The position numbers were made by a program, and so were the translations under genes. Under the pieces are notes generated by a model that was not told the origin of the DNA, ran no database searches, and saw only the letters and a list, made by a program, of their open reading frames with translations. This document shows positions 23,793-32,919 of a stretch of 64,000 nt of DNA, piece by piece. The stretch covers positions 62,001-126,000 of the forward strand of contig NZ_JALPTH010000016.1 of the NCBI RefSeq assembly GCF_023218175.1, given 5' to 3'. Position 1 is the first letter of the stretch; each line of letters opens with the position of its first letter. This stretch comes from Streptomyces lichenis (GTDB lineage: Bacteria > Actinomycetota > Actinomycetes > Streptomycetales > Streptomycetaceae).

Positions 23793-25060
23793 GCGGCGGT
23801 TACGAGGACGAGCGGGGCATGGCCGGCGGCGCCCCGCGCATCCCGGGGCCGCGCTGGGCGGCCGACGACCACGGCGTACTGCCGCCGGAGGGCGAGCCGG
23901 CGGCGGGGACCGAGGGATCGCCGACCGCTCCCCTGGTCCTGACGCACCGGGTGCTCCAGTCGCTGCTGGGCGCCTGGGCGCTGTCCGTCTGCTCGGCCGA
24001 GGAGACGGACGCGGTCGAGGAGCACCTGACCGCGTGCGCGCCCTGCGCCGAGGAGGCGCTGCGGCTGCGGGACGCGGTCGGGCTGCTCCACCACGAGGTG
24101 GCGCTCGACCTGGATCCGCTGCTGCGCTCGCGGGTGCTGGAGAACTGCCTCGGCCGCCGCCCGCCGACCATACCGGTGCCCGACTGGGCCGGTCCGTACG
24201 ACGCGGAGACCGCCCGGCTGGACGCGCTGCTGCGGGACCTCGGCGAGGGCGAGTGGCACGCGCCGGTGGAGCTGCGGTGGTTCGACGGCCTCCGCCCGGC
24301 GAGCCGGCCCACCACGGTCGCCGGGGTGATCGGGCATCTGACGGCGGTGGACGGGCTGGTGGCCTCGGCGCTCGGGCTGGACCGCGGCGCCGGGCCGAGA
24401 CCGGGGCCGGGTCAGGGACCGGGCGCCGGTACGCCGCTGGAGCGGACCGAGGCGCTGTGGTCGGGCTGGCCCGAGGACGGGCCGCCGCCCACCCGGGCGG
24501 TCCGCGGGCCCTGGCGGGAGCAGGTCCACACCCTGCTGCGCACGGTCTCCTTCGCCGGCCGGGGCGCCCCGGAACTGGCCGTCTCCTACGGCGGCTTCGC
24601 ACTGCCGCTGCGCGACTCGCTGCTGGACCGGGCGTTCGAGTGCTGGGTGCACGCCGAGGACATCGCGGATGCGGTCGACTACCGCTACGAGCCGCCGAGC
24701 GGCGCCCATCTGCACGACATGATCGACCTGGCCGCGCGGATGCTGCCGGCGGCCCTGGCCGAGCGGCGCCGGGCCGGTCTCGCGGCACCGGGCGCGCTGG
24801 CCGAGGCGGGGGCGCCGGGCCGCACGCTCCATCTGGAGATCGAGGGCGCGGGCGGCGGTGACTGGTACATCGCCCTGGACTCGCCCGCCGCCCTCGGCAC
24901 CCCGGACCGCAAGATCGCCCAGGTGGCGCTGGACGGGGTGGAGTTCTGCCGGCTGGTGGCCGGCCATGTCGAACCGGAGGAGGCCGCCGCGGGCCAGGAC
25001 GGCGACCGGGCCGCCATCCGCGACACCCTGCTGGCGGCGGCCTCGCTCAGCCGGATGTGA
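23789..25060 (+). CDS. Zinc-finger anti-sigma domain fused to mycothiol-dependent isomerase-like domain
   Basis: A 423-residue protein. Residues about 55-110 carry a ZAS-type anti-sigma zinc motif (VEEHLTACAPCAEEALRLR, H-x3-C-x2-C). Residues about 135-420 match the mycothiol-dependent maleylpyruvate isomerase/DinB superfamily: TVAGVIGHLTAVDGLVASAL near the N-terminus of that part and ECWVHAEDIADAV with its metal-binding His further on. The gene overlaps the sigma gene by 4 bp. It has no transmembrane helix, so it should be a cytoplasmic, possibly thiol-responsive anti-sigma factor. Confidence 0.82.
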   Translation: MSGGYEDERGMAGGAPRIPGPRWAADDHGVLPPEGEPAAGTEGSPTAPLVLTHRVLQSLLGAWALSVCSAEETDAVEEHLTACAPCAEEALRLRDAVGLLHHEVALDLDPLLRSRVLENCLGRRPPTIPVPDWAGPYDAETARLDALLRDLGEGEWHAPVELRWFDGLRPASRPTTVAGVIGHLTAVDGLVASALGLDRGAGPRPGPGQGPGAGTPLERTEALWSGWPEDGPPPTRAVRGPWREQVHTLLRTVSFAGRGAPELAVSYGGFALPLRDSLLDRAFECWVHAEDIADAVDYRYEPPSGAHLHDMIDLAARMLPAALAERRRAGLAAPGALAEAGAPGRTLHLEIEGAGGGDWYIALDSPAALGTPDRKIAQVALDGVEFCRLVAGHVEPEEAAAGQDGDRAAIRDTLLAAASLSRM

Positions 25061-25091
25061 CGGCGCCGGTCCCGGCCGCGTACGCGGGAGC

Positions 25092-25943
25092 TCAGGCGAA
25101 GACGACGGTGCGGCGGCCGTTGAGCAGGATGCGGTGCTCGGCGTGCCACTTCACGGCGCGGGCGAGCGCCTGGCACTCCACGTCGCGGCCGATGCCGACG
25201 AGCTGGTCGGGGGTGACCTCGTGGCCGACCCGCTCGACCTCCTGCTCGATGATCGGGCCCTCGTCGAGGTCGGCGGTGACGTAGTGCGCGGTGGCGCCGA
25301 TCAGCTTCACCCCGCGGGCGTGCGCCTGGTGGTAGGGCTTGGCGCCCTTGAAGCTCGGCAGGAAGGAGTGGTGGATGTTGATGATCTTTCCGCTGAGCTG
25401 CTTGCACAGGTCGTCGGAGATGACCTGCATATAGCGGGCCAGGACGACCAGCTCCACGTTCTCGCCGCGCACCAGCTCCAGCAGGCGCGCCTCGGCCTCG
25501 GCCTTGTTCCCCTTGGTCACCGGGATGTGGTGGAAGGGGATGCCGTAGGAGGCGGCCAGCTCGGCGAAGTCGGTGTGGTTGGAGACCACGGCCACGATGT
25601 CGACCGGCAGCGCCCCGATCCGGGTGCGGAACAGCAGGTCGTTGAGGCAGTGCCCGAACTTCGACACCATCAGCACGACCCGCATGCGCTCGTCGGCGCG
25701 GTGGATCTCCCAGTCCATGGCGAAGGAGTCGCCGACCGCGGCGAAGCTCGCCCGCAGCTTGTCCACGGTGACCGGGGACTCGGCCGAGAAGTGGACCCGC
25801 ATGAAGAACAGGCCGGTGTCCCGGTCGCCGAACTGCTGACTGTCCTCGATGTTGCAGCCGGTGATGAAGAGGTAGCTGGAGACGGCGTGCACGATGCCCT
25901 GTTTGTCCGGGCAGGAGAGCGTGAGGACGTACTGGTCGGTCAT
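25092..25943 (-). CDS. purU: Formyltetrahydrofolate deformylase
   Basis: A 283-residue PurU, which hydrolyses 10-formyl-THF to formate and THF, balancing one-carbon pools and feeding formate to PurT-type purine synthesis. An N-terminal ACT domain (YVLTLSCPDKQGIVHAVS) is followed by a formyltransferase fold with NIHHSFLPSFKGAKPYHQ and ATAHYVTADLDEGPII, which hold the Asn-His-Asp catalytic set. Length is as for the E. coli enzyme. It stands as a single gene, 117 bp from the next minus-strand gene. Confidence 0.96.
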   Translation of the reverse strand: MTDQYVLTLSCPDKQGIVHAVSSYLFITGCNIEDSQQFGDRDTGLFFMRVHFSAESPVTVDKLRASFAAVGDSFAMDWEIHRADERMRVVLMVSKFGHCLNDLLFRTRIGALPVDIVAVVSNHTDFAELAASYGIPFHHIPVTKGNKAEAEARLLELVRGENVELVVLARYMQVISDDLCKQLSGKIINIHHSFLPSFKGAKPYHQAHARGVKLIGATAHYVTADLDEGPIIEQEVERVGHEVTPDQLVGIGRDVECQALARAVKWHAEHRILLNGRRTVVFA

Positions 25944-26060
25944 CCCGGCAGGATGCCATATCCGGGCCGGCCGGACGGACGGCCGTCCGGCAGCCGGACC
26001 CCCCGCGACCTCGTACGGGGACGGCCTGGCCGCGCGGTTCGCCCGGGTGGTCGCGGCAGC

Positions 26061-26555
26061 TCAGGCGGCGCGGGTCAGGGCGCGCAGGGCGTCCAGGGAG
26101 CCGGGCGGCCGGTCGGGGTCCTCGCCGTCGCCGGCCGCCAGGCGTATGTGGGCCTCGCGGGCGGCCCGTACCGCCTCCGGCCAGCCGGTGTGCTCCAGAT
26201 ACGCGGAGACCGGGGCGTCGGCGCCGACCTGGTGCATGATCCGCAGCACCCGCAGCACTGCGACGTCCACCAGGGCGGCCTCGCCGGAGTCGCGGAAGAT
26301 CGTGCCGACGTACTTCTCGGCGGACCAGTTGTCCAGCCAGGTGTCCTCGACCAGCCGGTACACGGCGTCGGTGACATCCCCGTAGCCCTCGCGACCCGCC
26401 AGCCAGCACTCGTGGTGGAAGACGGGGTCGGAGAGCATGTGCAGCGCCGAGCGCACGTTCGCGCGCCAGCGCCACCACGGCAGGTCGGTGAGCGGCATGC
26501 CGCCCATGGTGGAGGAGCGACGGCCGCCACGGGAAGGGTTCACGGAAGCTGACAC
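26061..26555 (-). CDS. Conserved actinobacterial protein, SCO4402 family
   Basis: A 164-residue soluble helical protein, highly conserved in Streptomyces next to purU. Characteristic strings are DLPWWRWRANVRSALHMLSD, HHECWLAGREGYGDVTDAVY and VEDTWLDNWSAEKYVGTIF. To my memory this is the family named after SCO4402; no function is known. The start is the ATG at 26555; an internal Met (MPLTDLPWW) about 19 codons in could also serve. Confidence 0.75.
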   Translation of the reverse strand: MSASVNPSRGGRRSSTMGGMPLTDLPWWRWRANVRSALHMLSDPVFHHECWLAGREGYGDVTDAVYRLVEDTWLDNWSAEKYVGTIFRDSGEAALVDVAVLRVLRIMHQVGADAPVSAYLEHTGWPEAVRAAREAHIRLAAGDGEDPDRPPGSLDALRALTRAA

Positions 26556-26675
26556 GTTTCGATCGTACGTTCCCCTTCCGGGCGGACGGACGGCTCAGGG
26601 CGTTCACCTCGTCGTCATCCTCCGTTGCACGCGTCACACTCCCGCGTTACGGACGAGGCGGAAGTGTGCGTGTCC

Positions 26676-27977
26676 ATGACCGGTTACGGCAGGCGACTCT
26701 CCCCCCTCCGCTTTCCCTTCCGACTCTCCTCCGCACCGCTGCGGAAGACGGCTGCGGCGCTCGCCTCGGCCTGTCTGCTGACCCCCCTGGCCACCGGCTG
26801 CGGGGCACTCCCCGGCGCCGGCGACGCCGACGGCGCCGTGACGGTGATGACCTGGGCGCCCGCGGACACCTCGGCGACCAACATGCCCGGCATGCCGGCC
26901 ATGGCCCAGGCCTACGCCCGCTGGGTCAACTCCCGCGGCGGCCTGGGCGGCCGCGAGCTGCGGGTGCTCACCTGCAACGAGGGCAACGACCCGGCCCGGG
27001 CCGCCGACTGCGCCCGCCGCGCGGTGGACGAGGGCGCGGTGGCCGTGGTCGGCTCGTACAGCCGCAACAGCCGGGCCGCGCTGCCCCCGCTGGAGGCCGC
27101 CGGCATCCCGTACATCGGCGGCTACGGCGTCACCGACGACGAGTTCTCCAGCCCGGTGTCGTACCCGGTCAACGGCGGCCAGTCGGCGCTGCTGGCCGGC
27201 AACGGCATCCAGCTCGCGGGCGTCTGCGAACGGGTCTCGCTGGTCCGCCCGGACTCGGTCTCCGACAGCGTGCTCTCCGCCCTGCTCAACTCCGGCCTGG
27301 CGGAGGGCGACCGGCGCACCGCCGCGGACATCCCGGCCGCGGTGGACGCCGGGGAGTACACCGAGGCCGCCCTCGCCTCGCGCTCCCGGGCCGGGGACTC
27401 GGGCGGCTGTGTGACCGCGGCGCTCGGCGAGCGCACCGCGCACTTCTTCGACTCCTTCCGCCGGCTGCCGCCCGACGGCCGCCAGGTGCGGGTGGCCTCG
27501 GTGCTCGGCAGCGTCGACCAGCCGCTGATCGACCGCACCGGTGGCGCCCGGGGGCCCTTCGAGGGCGCCTATGTCACCGGCTGGTACCCGGAGGCGGGCG
27601 ACCCGCGCTGGGGCGGGATGCGGGACGTGATCCGGGCGCACGCCTTCGACGACGACCGGATCGACCCGGCCGACACCGGGGTGCAGACCACCTGGATCGC
27701 GTACACCGTGCTCTCCCAGGCCGTCGCCTCGCTGGGCGAGGACGCCCCGGTCACCTCCGAGGCGCTGCTCGCCGCGTTCACCCGCGGGGTACGGGTGGAC
27801 ACCGGCGGGCTCACCCCCGAACTGCGCTGGCGCTACCAGGACATGCTGGGCGAGCCCGACTTCCCCCGGATGGTCAACCACCAGGTGACCTTCCAGGTGG
27901 TGCGCGGCGGCCGGCTGGTGGCCCAGCGCAAGGGCTTCGTGGACGTGGCCCGCACCATGCGCAAGGCCAGTCTGTAG
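26676..27977 (+). CDS. ABC transporter substrate-binding lipoprotein (branched-chain amino acid type)
   Basis: A 433-residue type I periplasmic-binding protein. The N-terminal signal ends in a lipobox-like LLTPLATGCGAL, so it should be a membrane-anchored lipoprotein. Fold markers include WVNSRGGLGGRELRVLTCN, AVVGSYSRNSRAALPPLE and AYVTGWYPEAGD. It resembles LivJ-type receptors for amino acids or amides. No permease or ATPase genes lie beside it, so it is an orphan receptor. Start is the ATG at 26676. A truncated TetR gene follows the stop. Confidence 0.88.
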   Translation: MTGYGRRLSPLRFPFRLSSAPLRKTAAALASACLLTPLATGCGALPGAGDADGAVTVMTWAPADTSATNMPGMPAMAQAYARWVNSRGGLGGRELRVLTCNEGNDPARAADCARRAVDEGAVAVVGSYSRNSRAALPPLEAAGIPYIGGYGVTDDEFSSPVSYPVNGGQSALLAGNGIQLAGVCERVSLVRPDSVSDSVLSALLNSGLAEGDRRTAADIPAAVDAGEYTEAALASRSRAGDSGGCVTAALGERTAHFFDSFRRLPPDGRQVRVASVLGSVDQPLIDRTGGARGPFEGAYVTGWYPEAGDPRWGGMRDVIRAHAFDDDRIDPADTGVQTTWIAYTVLSQAVASLGEDAPVTSEALLAAFTRGVRVDTGGLTPELRWRYQDMLGEPDFPRMVNHQVTFQVVRGGRLVAQRKGFVDVARTMRKASL

Positions 27978-28059
27978 CGTCCGGTGGCGGTGGCCGGCCA
28001 GCCGCGGGCGGCGCGGTGGTGGGCGGCTAGCGCGGCGAAGGCCTCCTTGGGCCGCCACG

Positions 28060-28452
28060 GCCGTCCAGCCGCCCGACACCGGCACCCTGCGCGGGGACGC
28101 CCTGTCGTGGCTGCGCCAGGCAAACCGCCACTGGGGCTCACCGCTCGGCGCGGTGCTGCGCGAGCTGCTGGCGGCGGCCGGGGGTGCGCCGGAGCTTCTG
28201 GCGCGGCTGCGGCAGCGGTCCGACGACGCCGCGGCCGCCGCGCCCTGGCTGACCATCCTCGGGCGGGCCGTCGCCCGCGGCGAGGCCGCCCCCGAGGCGC
28301 TGCACCCCCGGGTCGCCACCGTGGCCATGGTGCTGCTGCGGGACGAGTTCATGGCGCGCGGGGCGCCCACCGCACCCGACGAGGTCCTCGTCGAGATCGT
28401 CGACGAGGTCTATCTGCCGCTGGTCCGCTCCCGCGGCAGAGCGGTGGAGTGA
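28060..28452 (+). pseudogene. TetR regulator remnant lacking the DNA-binding domain
   Basis: From about 28060 the plus frame reads as a TetR C-terminal domain: PPDTGTLRGDALSWLRQANR, LGAVLRELLAAAGGAPELLA, then DEFMARGAPTAPDEVLVEIV and VYLPLVRSRG. No helix-turn-helix or start codon lies upstream; the preceding sequence is unrelated Arg/Pro-rich text up to the lipoprotein stop. A GTG at 28153 could start a 99-residue piece. I interpret this as a regulator whose first ~80 residues were deleted. Confidence 0.55.
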
Positions 28453-28453
28453 T

Positions 28454-30190
28454 CTACAGCTGCTCGGGCTGGTGGGGGGTGAGGCCGTACTTCCCGGCGA
28501 TGCCGTTCCACAGCGGGGCGGCCTTCCGCTTGGCGGCGGTGGCCTCGCCACTGGCCTTGTTGGCCTGGGCGGTCGCCCCGGTGGAGCGGGCCTGGCCGCC
28601 CTTGCAGACCTTGCGGCTCTTGGCCTGGTCGGCCCAGGTCGCGTAGTGGTCGTCGGCGCGCGCGGACGCCTGCCAGGCGTCGGTGAGCGCCGAGGTCAGC
28701 TCGGCGTGGCCGGGGAGCTTGTCGACGGAGAGCTGCTGGAGCTTGGTCACCAGCCCCCGGCGCTGCCCGGCGGCGCCCCGCAGATCGCCGGCGGCCTGGT
28801 CCAGGTCGTCGCAGCGCTTGATGCTCTCCACCGAGCGGATCACCGCCGCGCGGCTGTCGTTGCTCTCCGCGAGCAGCTTGTCCAGCGCCTCGGCCTGCTT
28901 CTTCGCCGGGTCCTCGGGCGCCGGGGACGAGCCCTTGCCGCCGTCCGGGGTGGGCGAGCCGGCGGCGACCGTCCCGGTGCCGGTCGAGGCGTCGTCCCCG
29001 GGCTCCTCGCCACCGCTGAGCAGCGCCCCCGCGCCCAGCCCGAGCACGGCGCAGCCGACCACCACGGCGGCGATCAGCGGCACCTTGGACGAACGCTGCG
29101 GTCCGGACTCCCCGTAGCCGCCCTTGTCCCCGCCGCCGCCCCGGTAGGCCGGCGGCACGGGGGCGCCGGGGCCCCGGCCGCCCGCACCGGTGGGCGGCTC
29201 CTGCTGGTAGCGCTCCTCCTGGTAGCGGGGGATGTGCTGGGTCGCCCCGGCCGCGCCGGCCGCCTGGGCCTCGCTGCGGAACAGGTTGTCGAACTCCGCC
29301 GGGGTACGGCGCTCCTCACCCTGGCCCGTCGCCCCGTACGAAGCTCCGGCCGGCTGCCCGCCGGGGGCGCCGGACTGCTGCCCGGGCACCGGCGGCAGGT
29401 ACTGGGTGGCGTCGGAGTCCCCGGCGGCCCGGGGCGGCGGCGGGGCCCCGGGGCCCTCTGCCGGGACGGCGCCGAGGAAGCGGGTGGACTCGCCCGCGTG
29501 CTCGGCCGGCAGCGCGCCCGGACCGGAGCCCTGGGGGCCGCCGGAGGCGACCGGCGGCAGGTACTGGGTGGCGTCCGCGTCACCGCCGGACGGCCGCTGC
29601 GGGGCCCCGGACGGCGCGGCCTCCGGCGGCAGCGGCTGCGCGCCGTTGGACGGCGGCTCCGACTGCGCGGGCGGGTAGCCGTAGCCCTGCGGCGGCTGCT
29701 GACCGTACGGGGACGGGGAGGCGGCCGGAGGCTGGGGGTAGCCGTAGCCCTGCTGGGCGGCCGCCGGGGGCGGATAGCCGTACCCCTGCGGCTGCTGGGG
29801 CGGGTAGCCGTAGCCCTGGGCGGGCTGCGCCGGGGGGTAGCCGTAGCCCTGAGCCGGCTGCGCGGGCGGATAGCCGTACCCCTGCGCGGGCTGCTGACCG
29901 TACGAGGACGAGGAGCCGTGCGACGGCTGCTGACCGTACGAGGACGAGGGGCCCTGCGGCGGCTGCTGACCGTAGGAGGACGGGGAGGGCCCGTACGAGG
30001 ACTGGGGGTCGCCGCCGGCCGCCCAGGGCTGCCCGCCCGCCGGGCCGCCCGGCCGGCCGTGCTCCGGGCCGTCCTGCCGGTCGCCGGGCACCCAGGGCTC
30101 GCTGCCGTCGCCGGGCAGCACGACACCCTCGTGCGCGGGGCGGGCCGCCGGATGGTGCGGCTCGGGGCCCTGTCCACTGTGCGTCGTCAC
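28454..30190 (-). CDS. Large Pro/Gln/Gly/Tyr-rich single-pass membrane protein
   Basis: A 578-residue protein. Residues 1-340 are disordered, with repeated PAQGYGYPPAQ and SSSYGQQP units and DATQYLPPV motifs. One transmembrane helix follows near residue 380 (VPLIAAVVVGCAVLGLGAGAL), then an extracellular helical domain of ~160 residues containing two cysteines (SIKRCDDLDQ and KVCKGGQ) that may pair. It resembles widespread Streptomyces membrane proteins of unknown function. The GTG at 30190 has AGGAG five bases before it. Confidence 0.8.
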   Translation of the reverse strand: MTTHSGQGPEPHHPAARPAHEGVVLPGDGSEPWVPGDRQDGPEHGRPGGPAGGQPWAAGGDPQSSYGPSPSSYGQQPPQGPSSSYGQQPSHGSSSSYGQQPAQGYGYPPAQPAQGYGYPPAQPAQGYGYPPQQPQGYGYPPPAAAQQGYGYPQPPAASPSPYGQQPPQGYGYPPAQSEPPSNGAQPLPPEAAPSGAPQRPSGGDADATQYLPPVASGGPQGSGPGALPAEHAGESTRFLGAVPAEGPGAPPPPRAAGDSDATQYLPPVPGQQSGAPGGQPAGASYGATGQGEERRTPAEFDNLFRSEAQAAGAAGATQHIPRYQEERYQQEPPTGAGGRGPGAPVPPAYRGGGGDKGGYGESGPQRSSKVPLIAAVVVGCAVLGLGAGALLSGGEEPGDDASTGTGTVAAGSPTPDGGKGSSPAPEDPAKKQAEALDKLLAESNDSRAAVIRSVESIKRCDDLDQAAGDLRGAAGQRRGLVTKLQQLSVDKLPGHAELTSALTDAWQASARADDHYATWADQAKSRKVCKGGQARSTGATAQANKASGEATAAKRKAAPLWNGIAGKYGLTPHQPEQL

Positions 30191-30334
30191 CGGGACTCCT
30201 GTGTTTCGGCCTGTCGTCAACCTACGGAAGCGTCGCCTCACGCTACCGGGTGGTGACGACAGGGCGCACACCTGTCTGGTCACGGTGCTCACGGCCCCGT
30301 CCGGCACCGGGCCCGCCGGATGCCGGACGGCCCG

Positions 30335-31717
30335 TCAGGCGGCCCGCGGCTCCAGCCGGGCGCCGAACTCCCGTACCGCGGGCTCGTTCCCGTACGGCTC
30401 CAGCCGCTGCCGCAGGTCGTCCAGGTACTCGGCGCCGCGCGAGGAGCGCAGGGTGCCGAGGAGTTCGGCGGCCCGGGTGCCGGTGGCGCAGGCGGCCTCG
30501 ATCTCGCGCTGCTGCACCTGCGCGGAGGCCAGCAGCACCAGGCCGATCGCCCGGCGCCGCGCCTTGGTCTCGGGCAGCGCGGCCAGGGCCTCGTTCGCCG
30601 CCCGCTCGGCCTCCTCCGAGCGGCCCAGGTCCCGCCAGCAGTGGGCCAGTTCGTCGGAGAGGTAGGCGTGGTCGAAGTGGGCGATCCACTCCGGGTCGTC
30701 GCCGGACTCCGGGTCGGCCCGGTCCAGCGCGGCCACCGCCCGGGACGCCGTGTCCCGGCAGGTGCGGGCGTCCCCGAGCAGCGCGTGCCCACGGGCCTCG
30801 GCCGCCAGGAACATCGCCTCCGCGCGCGGGGTGACGCGCCCGCGCGCCCCCTCCTGCGCCGCCCGGGCCAACTGGGCGATCTCCCGCGGGTTCCCGAGCT
30901 CGGCGGCGAGATGGCTCATCGAGGCGGCCAGCACATAGCCGCCGTAGGCGCGGTCGTCGGCCGCCTGCGCCAGCCGCAGCGCCTGGATGTAGTAGCGCTG
31001 GGCGAGCCCGGGCTGCCCGGTGTCCACCGCCATGTACCCGGCCAGCTCGGTCAGCCGGGCGACCGCCGCGAACAGCCGTCTGCCGACCGTGTCCCGGTAG
31101 GAGCCGGACAGCAGCCCGGACACCACGCTGTTGAGGTAGTGCGCCACCACCGGGCGGACATGCCCGCTGCCGAACCGGTGGTCCAGCTCGACCAGCGCGT
31201 TCGTCATCGCCCGCACCGCCGCCACGTCCGCCTCACCGACCCGGGACCCGGCCTGCCGCGCCACCTGGGCGTCCGCCGCCGTGATCAGCCAGTCCCGGCT
31301 GGGCTCCACCAGGGCGGATGCGGCGACCGTCGACCCGGACAGGAAGTCCCGCCGCCCCACATCGCTCCGCCACAACTCCGTGACCTGCTCGATCGCGCCG
31401 AGCACGGTCGGCGAGAACTGGAGCCCCACTCCGGAGGCGAGGTTCTTGCCGCCCGCCATGCCGATCTCGTCGATGGTGACGGTCCGGCCGAGTTTTCGCC
31501 CCAGCGCCTCCGCGATCAGCCCCGGTGCCCGGCCGCGCGGCTGCTGTCCGCGCAGCCAGCGCGCCACCGAGGTCTTGTCGTAGCGCAGGTCGATCCCGCG
31601 CTCGGCGCCGACCATGTTGACCCGGCGGGCGAGCCCGGCGTTGGAGCACCCCGCCTCCTGGATGAGCGCCTGCAGCCGTTCGTTGGGCTGACGGGCGACT
31701 AGCGGTCTCGCTGCCAT
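30335..31717 (-). CDS. HTH/TPR regulatory protein (NsdA-like class)
   Basis: A 460-residue protein with an N-terminal HTH-like segment (LARRVNMVGAERGIDLRY, then DKTSVARWLRGQQPRGRAP) and a long helical TPR-type part (EWIAHFDHAYLSDELAHCWR and others). This class includes NsdA, a negative regulator of antibiotic production and development in Streptomyces; this is a related but not identical member. It is encoded with a strong AAGGGG ribosome site before the ATG. It may affect development, but targets are unknown. Confidence 0.8.
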   Translation of the reverse strand: MAARPLVARQPNERLQALIQEAGCSNAGLARRVNMVGAERGIDLRYDKTSVARWLRGQQPRGRAPGLIAEALGRKLGRTVTIDEIGMAGGKNLASGVGLQFSPTVLGAIEQVTELWRSDVGRRDFLSGSTVAASALVEPSRDWLITAADAQVARQAGSRVGEADVAAVRAMTNALVELDHRFGSGHVRPVVAHYLNSVVSGLLSGSYRDTVGRRLFAAVARLTELAGYMAVDTGQPGLAQRYYIQALRLAQAADDRAYGGYVLAASMSHLAAELGNPREIAQLARAAQEGARGRVTPRAEAMFLAAEARGHALLGDARTCRDTASRAVAALDRADPESGDDPEWIAHFDHAYLSDELAHCWRDLGRSEEAERAANEALAALPETKARRRAIGLVLLASAQVQQREIEAACATGTRAAELLGTLRSSRGAEYLDDLRQRLEPYGNEPAVREFGARLEPRAA

Positions 31718-32128
31718 TGACTACCCCTTGGTGCCCCGGCGACCAGTCCCCGGATCTCGGTTGTACGTCGTCCATGCCGTGAATGCCGTGTACGCCGGCG
31801 GTGGATGTCCGTGGATGACTGCCCGGGCGGTCTGCGAAGAATGCGGTTGTTGGTGATGGGATGCGCGAGGTGCGTACGGCGATGGGCCCGTGGTTGACGA
31901 CCGGCGGTACGCGGACCCCGTCGGCGCCACGGCACTTGCTACCCCGTCGAGCGGCCCGGCGCCCGCACGCGCCCCCGCCCGTGCACCGATGCGCCGTGGG
32001 CGGGGCTTCGGTGCGCGGACGCGCTCCCCTACCTCCCTTCCCGCGCCCCGCCCCCCGCGGGCCGCACACCGCGCGGGTCCCGCCACCCCGCCCCGTAACC
32101 CCTCCCCAGCAGGGAAGTTGAGACATCC
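31718..32128. other. Divergent intergenic region, 411 bp
   Basis: It separates the TPR regulator (minus) and the prim-pol gene (plus). The segment nearest the regulator has short direct repeats of CCGTGAATGCCGTG-like sequence at 31774-31795. The rest is GC-rich with no convincing ORF. Promoters for both genes should be here, but none was clear. Confidence 0.4.
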
Positions 32129-32809
32129 GTGGAAGAGGTGGAAGAGATCGTGGAAGAGACCATCGGAGTCACGGAGGCCGCGCGCATCCCCCAGCAGCGC
32201 GGTGAGCAACTGCTGGACTGCGCCGTGCGGTACGCGGAGGAGCGCCACTGGGACGTGCTGCCGGGCACCTGGCTGGAGGCGGCCGGCGGCCGGGAGCTGT
32301 GCTCGTGCGCGGACGCCGCCTGCCCGCGGCCCGGCGCGCACCCGGCCCGGCCGGACTGGGCGAACCAGGCGACCGGCAGCGCGACGGCGGCGCGGCGGCT
32401 GTGGGGCAAGCAGCCCCGCGCGTCGATCCTGCTGCCCACCGGACGCACCTTCGACGCGCTGGACGTGCCGGAGTCGGCGGGCTTCCTGGCCCTGGCGCGG
32501 ATGGAGCGGATGGACCTCACCCTCGGCCCGGTCACCCGCACCCCGGACCGCCGGATGGTCTTCCTCGTGCTGCCCGGCGGCGCGCCCAAGGTCCCCGACC
32601 TGGTGCGCAAGCTCGGCTGGTCCCCGGCCGGGCTGGACCTGATCGCCCGCGGCGAGAGCTCCTACGTCGCGGCCCCACCGACCCGCATCGGCGGCCCCGG
32701 CGCCGTGCAGTGGGTACGCCGCCCCACCCAGGCCAACCGCTGGCTGCCCGACGCCGAGGAGCTGATCAGCCCCCTCGCGTACGCCTGCGCCCGGGACGCC
32801 GCCGGCTGA
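32129..32809 (+). CDS. Bifunctional DNA primase/polymerase N-terminal-domain protein
   Basis: A 226-residue protein of the archaeo-eukaryotic primase (prim-pol) N-terminal family. Its typical opening is YAEERHWDVLPGTWLE, with cysteine cluster CSCADAACPRPGAHP and PDWANQATGSA, then the LLPTGRTFDALDVPESAG strand. No helicase domain follows. In Streptomyces such stand-alone proteins are common chromosomal genes, and enzymatic activity is unproven. The acidic metal-binding motif is not clearly complete. The GTG start has GGGAAG upstream. Confidence 0.8.
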   Translation: MEEVEEIVEETIGVTEAARIPQQRGEQLLDCAVRYAEERHWDVLPGTWLEAAGGRELCSCADAACPRPGAHPARPDWANQATGSATAARRLWGKQPRASILLPTGRTFDALDVPESAGFLALARMERMDLTLGPVTRTPDRRMVFLVLPGGAPKVPDLVRKLGWSPAGLDLIARGESSYVAAPPTRIGGPGAVQWVRRPTQANRWLPDAEELISPLAYACARDAAG

Positions 32810-32919
32810 CTTCGGGAAGTGGCCCGGGGCCGCTGCGTAGGGTGTCCCCGTACGACACCGCGGGCCTCGGTGGACTCCGTGAGCCCAGGTGACACGGGGA
32901 CTACGGAAGGGCAGTGACC

